The notes below the pieces were generated by a model. It made no database searches, was not told where the DNA came from, and saw only the letters and a list, made by a program, of their open reading frames with translations. A stretch of 64,000 nt of DNA from Oceanospirillum sediminis. Lineage in GTDB: Bacteria > Pseudomonadota > Gammaproteobacteria > Pseudomonadales > Halomonadaceae. Position 1 is the first letter of the stretch. Each line of letters starts with the position of its first letter. The stretch is taken from positions 1 through 64,000 of the forward strand of contig NZ_JACJFM010000015.1 in assembly GCF_014164585.1 (NCBI RefSeq), in the 5' to 3' direction. The position numbers were made by a program, and so were the translations under genes. Positions 62,994-64,000 of this stretch are shown piece by piece.

Positions 62994-64000
62994 ATGAAAA
63001 GAATGCTGATTAACGCAACTCAGCCTGAAGAGTTGCGTGTTGCCCTTGTTGATGGCCAGAGACTATATGATCTGGATATCGAATCTGGCTCAAGGGAACA
63101 GAAAAAAGCCAACATATATCGCGGCCGTATTACGCGTATTGAACCCAGCCTGGAAGCTGCGTTTGTTGATTTTGGCGCAGAGCGCCACGGTTTTCTGCCT
63201 CTGAAAGAAATTTCAAAAGAGTACTTCTTTAAAAAGCCATCTGAGATCAGTGGTCGCATCAATATTAAGGATGTGGTTAAAGAAGGCACAGAGGTTATCG
63301 TACAGGTCGATAAAGAAGAGCGAGGCAACAAAGGTGCCGCGCTGACCACGTTTGTCAGCCTGGCCGGACGCTATCTGGTACTAATGCCAAACAATGCCCG
63401 TGCCGGTGGCATCTCCCGCCGCATTGAGGGTGATGACCGTACTCAGCTGCGCGATGCGATGAACCAGCTGACGATGCCATCTGATATGGGCGTGATTGTT
63501 CGTACCGCAGGCGTTGGCCGTAGCGCTGAAGAACTTCAATGGGATCTGGACTATCTGCTGCAGTTATGGGATGCCATCAAGAGCGCTGCAGAAGAACGTT
63601 CAGCTCCGTTTCTGGTCTACCAGGAAAGTAACGTTATCATCCGCGCAATGCGTGACTACCTGCGCCAGGATGTGGGCGAGGTTCTGATTGATAACCCGGA
63701 AGTTCATACTGAAGCGATGAATTTTATCCAGCAGGTGATGCCGGGCTACCAGAACAAGATCAAACTGTACGAAGATCCTGTTCCTCTGTTCAGCCGCTTC
63801 CAGATTGAAAGCCAGATCGAAACGGCCTTCCAGCGTGAAGTTAAGCTGCCATCCGGCGGCTCTATCGTTATCGATCACACAGAAGCCCTGGTTTCCATTG
63901 ATATCAACTCAGCACGCGCTACTCGTGGTGGAGATATTGAAGAAACAGCACTGAATACTAACCTTGAAGCAGCCGATGAAATTGCACGCCAGCTTCGCCT
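62994..64000 (+). CDS. rne: Ribonuclease E, N-terminal part (runs off the right edge)
   Basis: Endoribonuclease that starts mRNA decay and matures rRNA and tRNA; scaffold of the degradosome. 335 codons are present, from [30 protein letters not shown]. An S1 domain spans about 35-125 ([29 protein letters not shown]), then the 5'-sensor region with [12 protein letters not shown] near 165, and the start of the DNase I-like domain with metal-binding Asp in [36 protein letters not shown]. The second catalytic Asp, the zinc link and the C-terminal scaffold lie beyond the window. RNase G is less likely because of the divergent rluC and the long leader. Confidence 0.97.
   Translation, partial: MKRMLINATQPEELRVALVDGQRLYDLDIESGSREQKKANIYRGRITRIEPSLEAAFVDFGAERHGFLPLKEISKEYFFKKPSEISGRINIKDVVKEGTEVIVQVDKEERGNKGAALTTFVSLAGRYLVLMPNNARAGGISRRIEGDDRTQLRDAMNQLTMPSDMGVIVRTAGVGRSAEELQWDLDYLLQLWDAIKSAAEERSAPFLVYQESNVIIRAMRDYLRQDVGEVLIDNPEVHTEAMNFIQQVMPGYQNKIKLYEDPVPLFSRFQIESQIETAFQREVKLPSGGSIVIDHTEALVSIDINSARATRGGDIEETALNTNLEAADEIARQLR

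Overview
The window reads as a chromosomal segment of a gammaproteobacterium, most likely from the Oceanospirillales/Pseudomonadales side (an Endozoicomonas- or Hahella-like relative is my best guess, from protein resemblance only). Supporting signs are an MvaT-type H-NS-like protein, PilJ-type and Aer-type chemoreceptors, a YihY | arsC-wrbA-DUF2069 block, and the order rne | rluC-HAD-S49 peptidase | maf | yceD-rpmF-plsX-fabD-fabG-acpP-fabF-pabC-mltG-tmk-holB-pilZ-tatD, which is the pseudomonad arrangement. Base composition is moderate, a little below 50% GC by eye. No CRISPR array, prophage or defence island is visible; the only mobile DNA is an ISL3-family element at the left edge.

Layout. 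1-1828: the right end of an ISL3 element has cut off the start of an HD-GYP response regulator. 1876-7735: housekeeping (ung, DinB-like), an FMN riboswitch with ribB, an adenine transport and salvage pair (NCS2 permease, apt), riboflavin synthase and a DsbA-like isomerase. 7736-8269: no protein gene, but a promoter, a possible H-type pseudoknot and two intrinsic terminators suggest an undescribed small RNA. 8270-11799: YaaR (DUF327) and DUF2489 genes preceded by a perfect 19-bp palindrome, then a Lon-like AAA protease. 12170-23741: signalling block with three chemoreceptors (single-Cache, PilJ, PAS/Aer-like) and a hybrid histidine kinase, interleaved with tRNA-Phe, proS, a lipoprotein and a lytic transglycosylase. 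23742-24515: long noncoding gap. 24516-35003: EamA transporter divergent from a MocR regulator, NnrS, acylphosphatase, YihY, arsC-wrbA-DUF2069, a CHASE-GGDEF cyclase and leucine dehydrogenase. 35082-44014: an NSS amino-acid transporter, a degenerate GGDEF protein, hda, a 36-residue membrane microprotein and an overlapping DUF1285-helicase-acpH-kinase operon. 44255-48405: MvaT-like protein, TetR-radical SAM pair, an unknown gene and a YiiX-like hydrolase. 48433-64000: the conserved fatty-acid/cell-envelope/replication operon, then maf, S49 peptidase, HAD phosphatase and rluC, with rne running off the right edge behind a leader of about 480 nt.

How it fits together. The right-hand 16 kb is core growth machinery: type II fatty acid synthesis (no fabH in the cluster), phospholipid entry (plsX), ribosome (rpmF, rluC, yceD), replication (tmk, holB), peptidoglycan (mltG) and RNA decay (rne). 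The left and centre are rich in environmental sensing and c-di-GMP-related proteins: a truncated HD-GYP protein, one probable cyclase with a GGDQF signature, one GGDEF protein that looks catalytically dead, and PilZ. Leucine dehydrogenase followed by an NSS transporter suggests use of imported branched-chain amino acids. The most unusual signals are in noncoding DNA: the pseudoknot RNA, the rne leader with an internal terminator-like hairpin, and several repeat clusters that look like operators.
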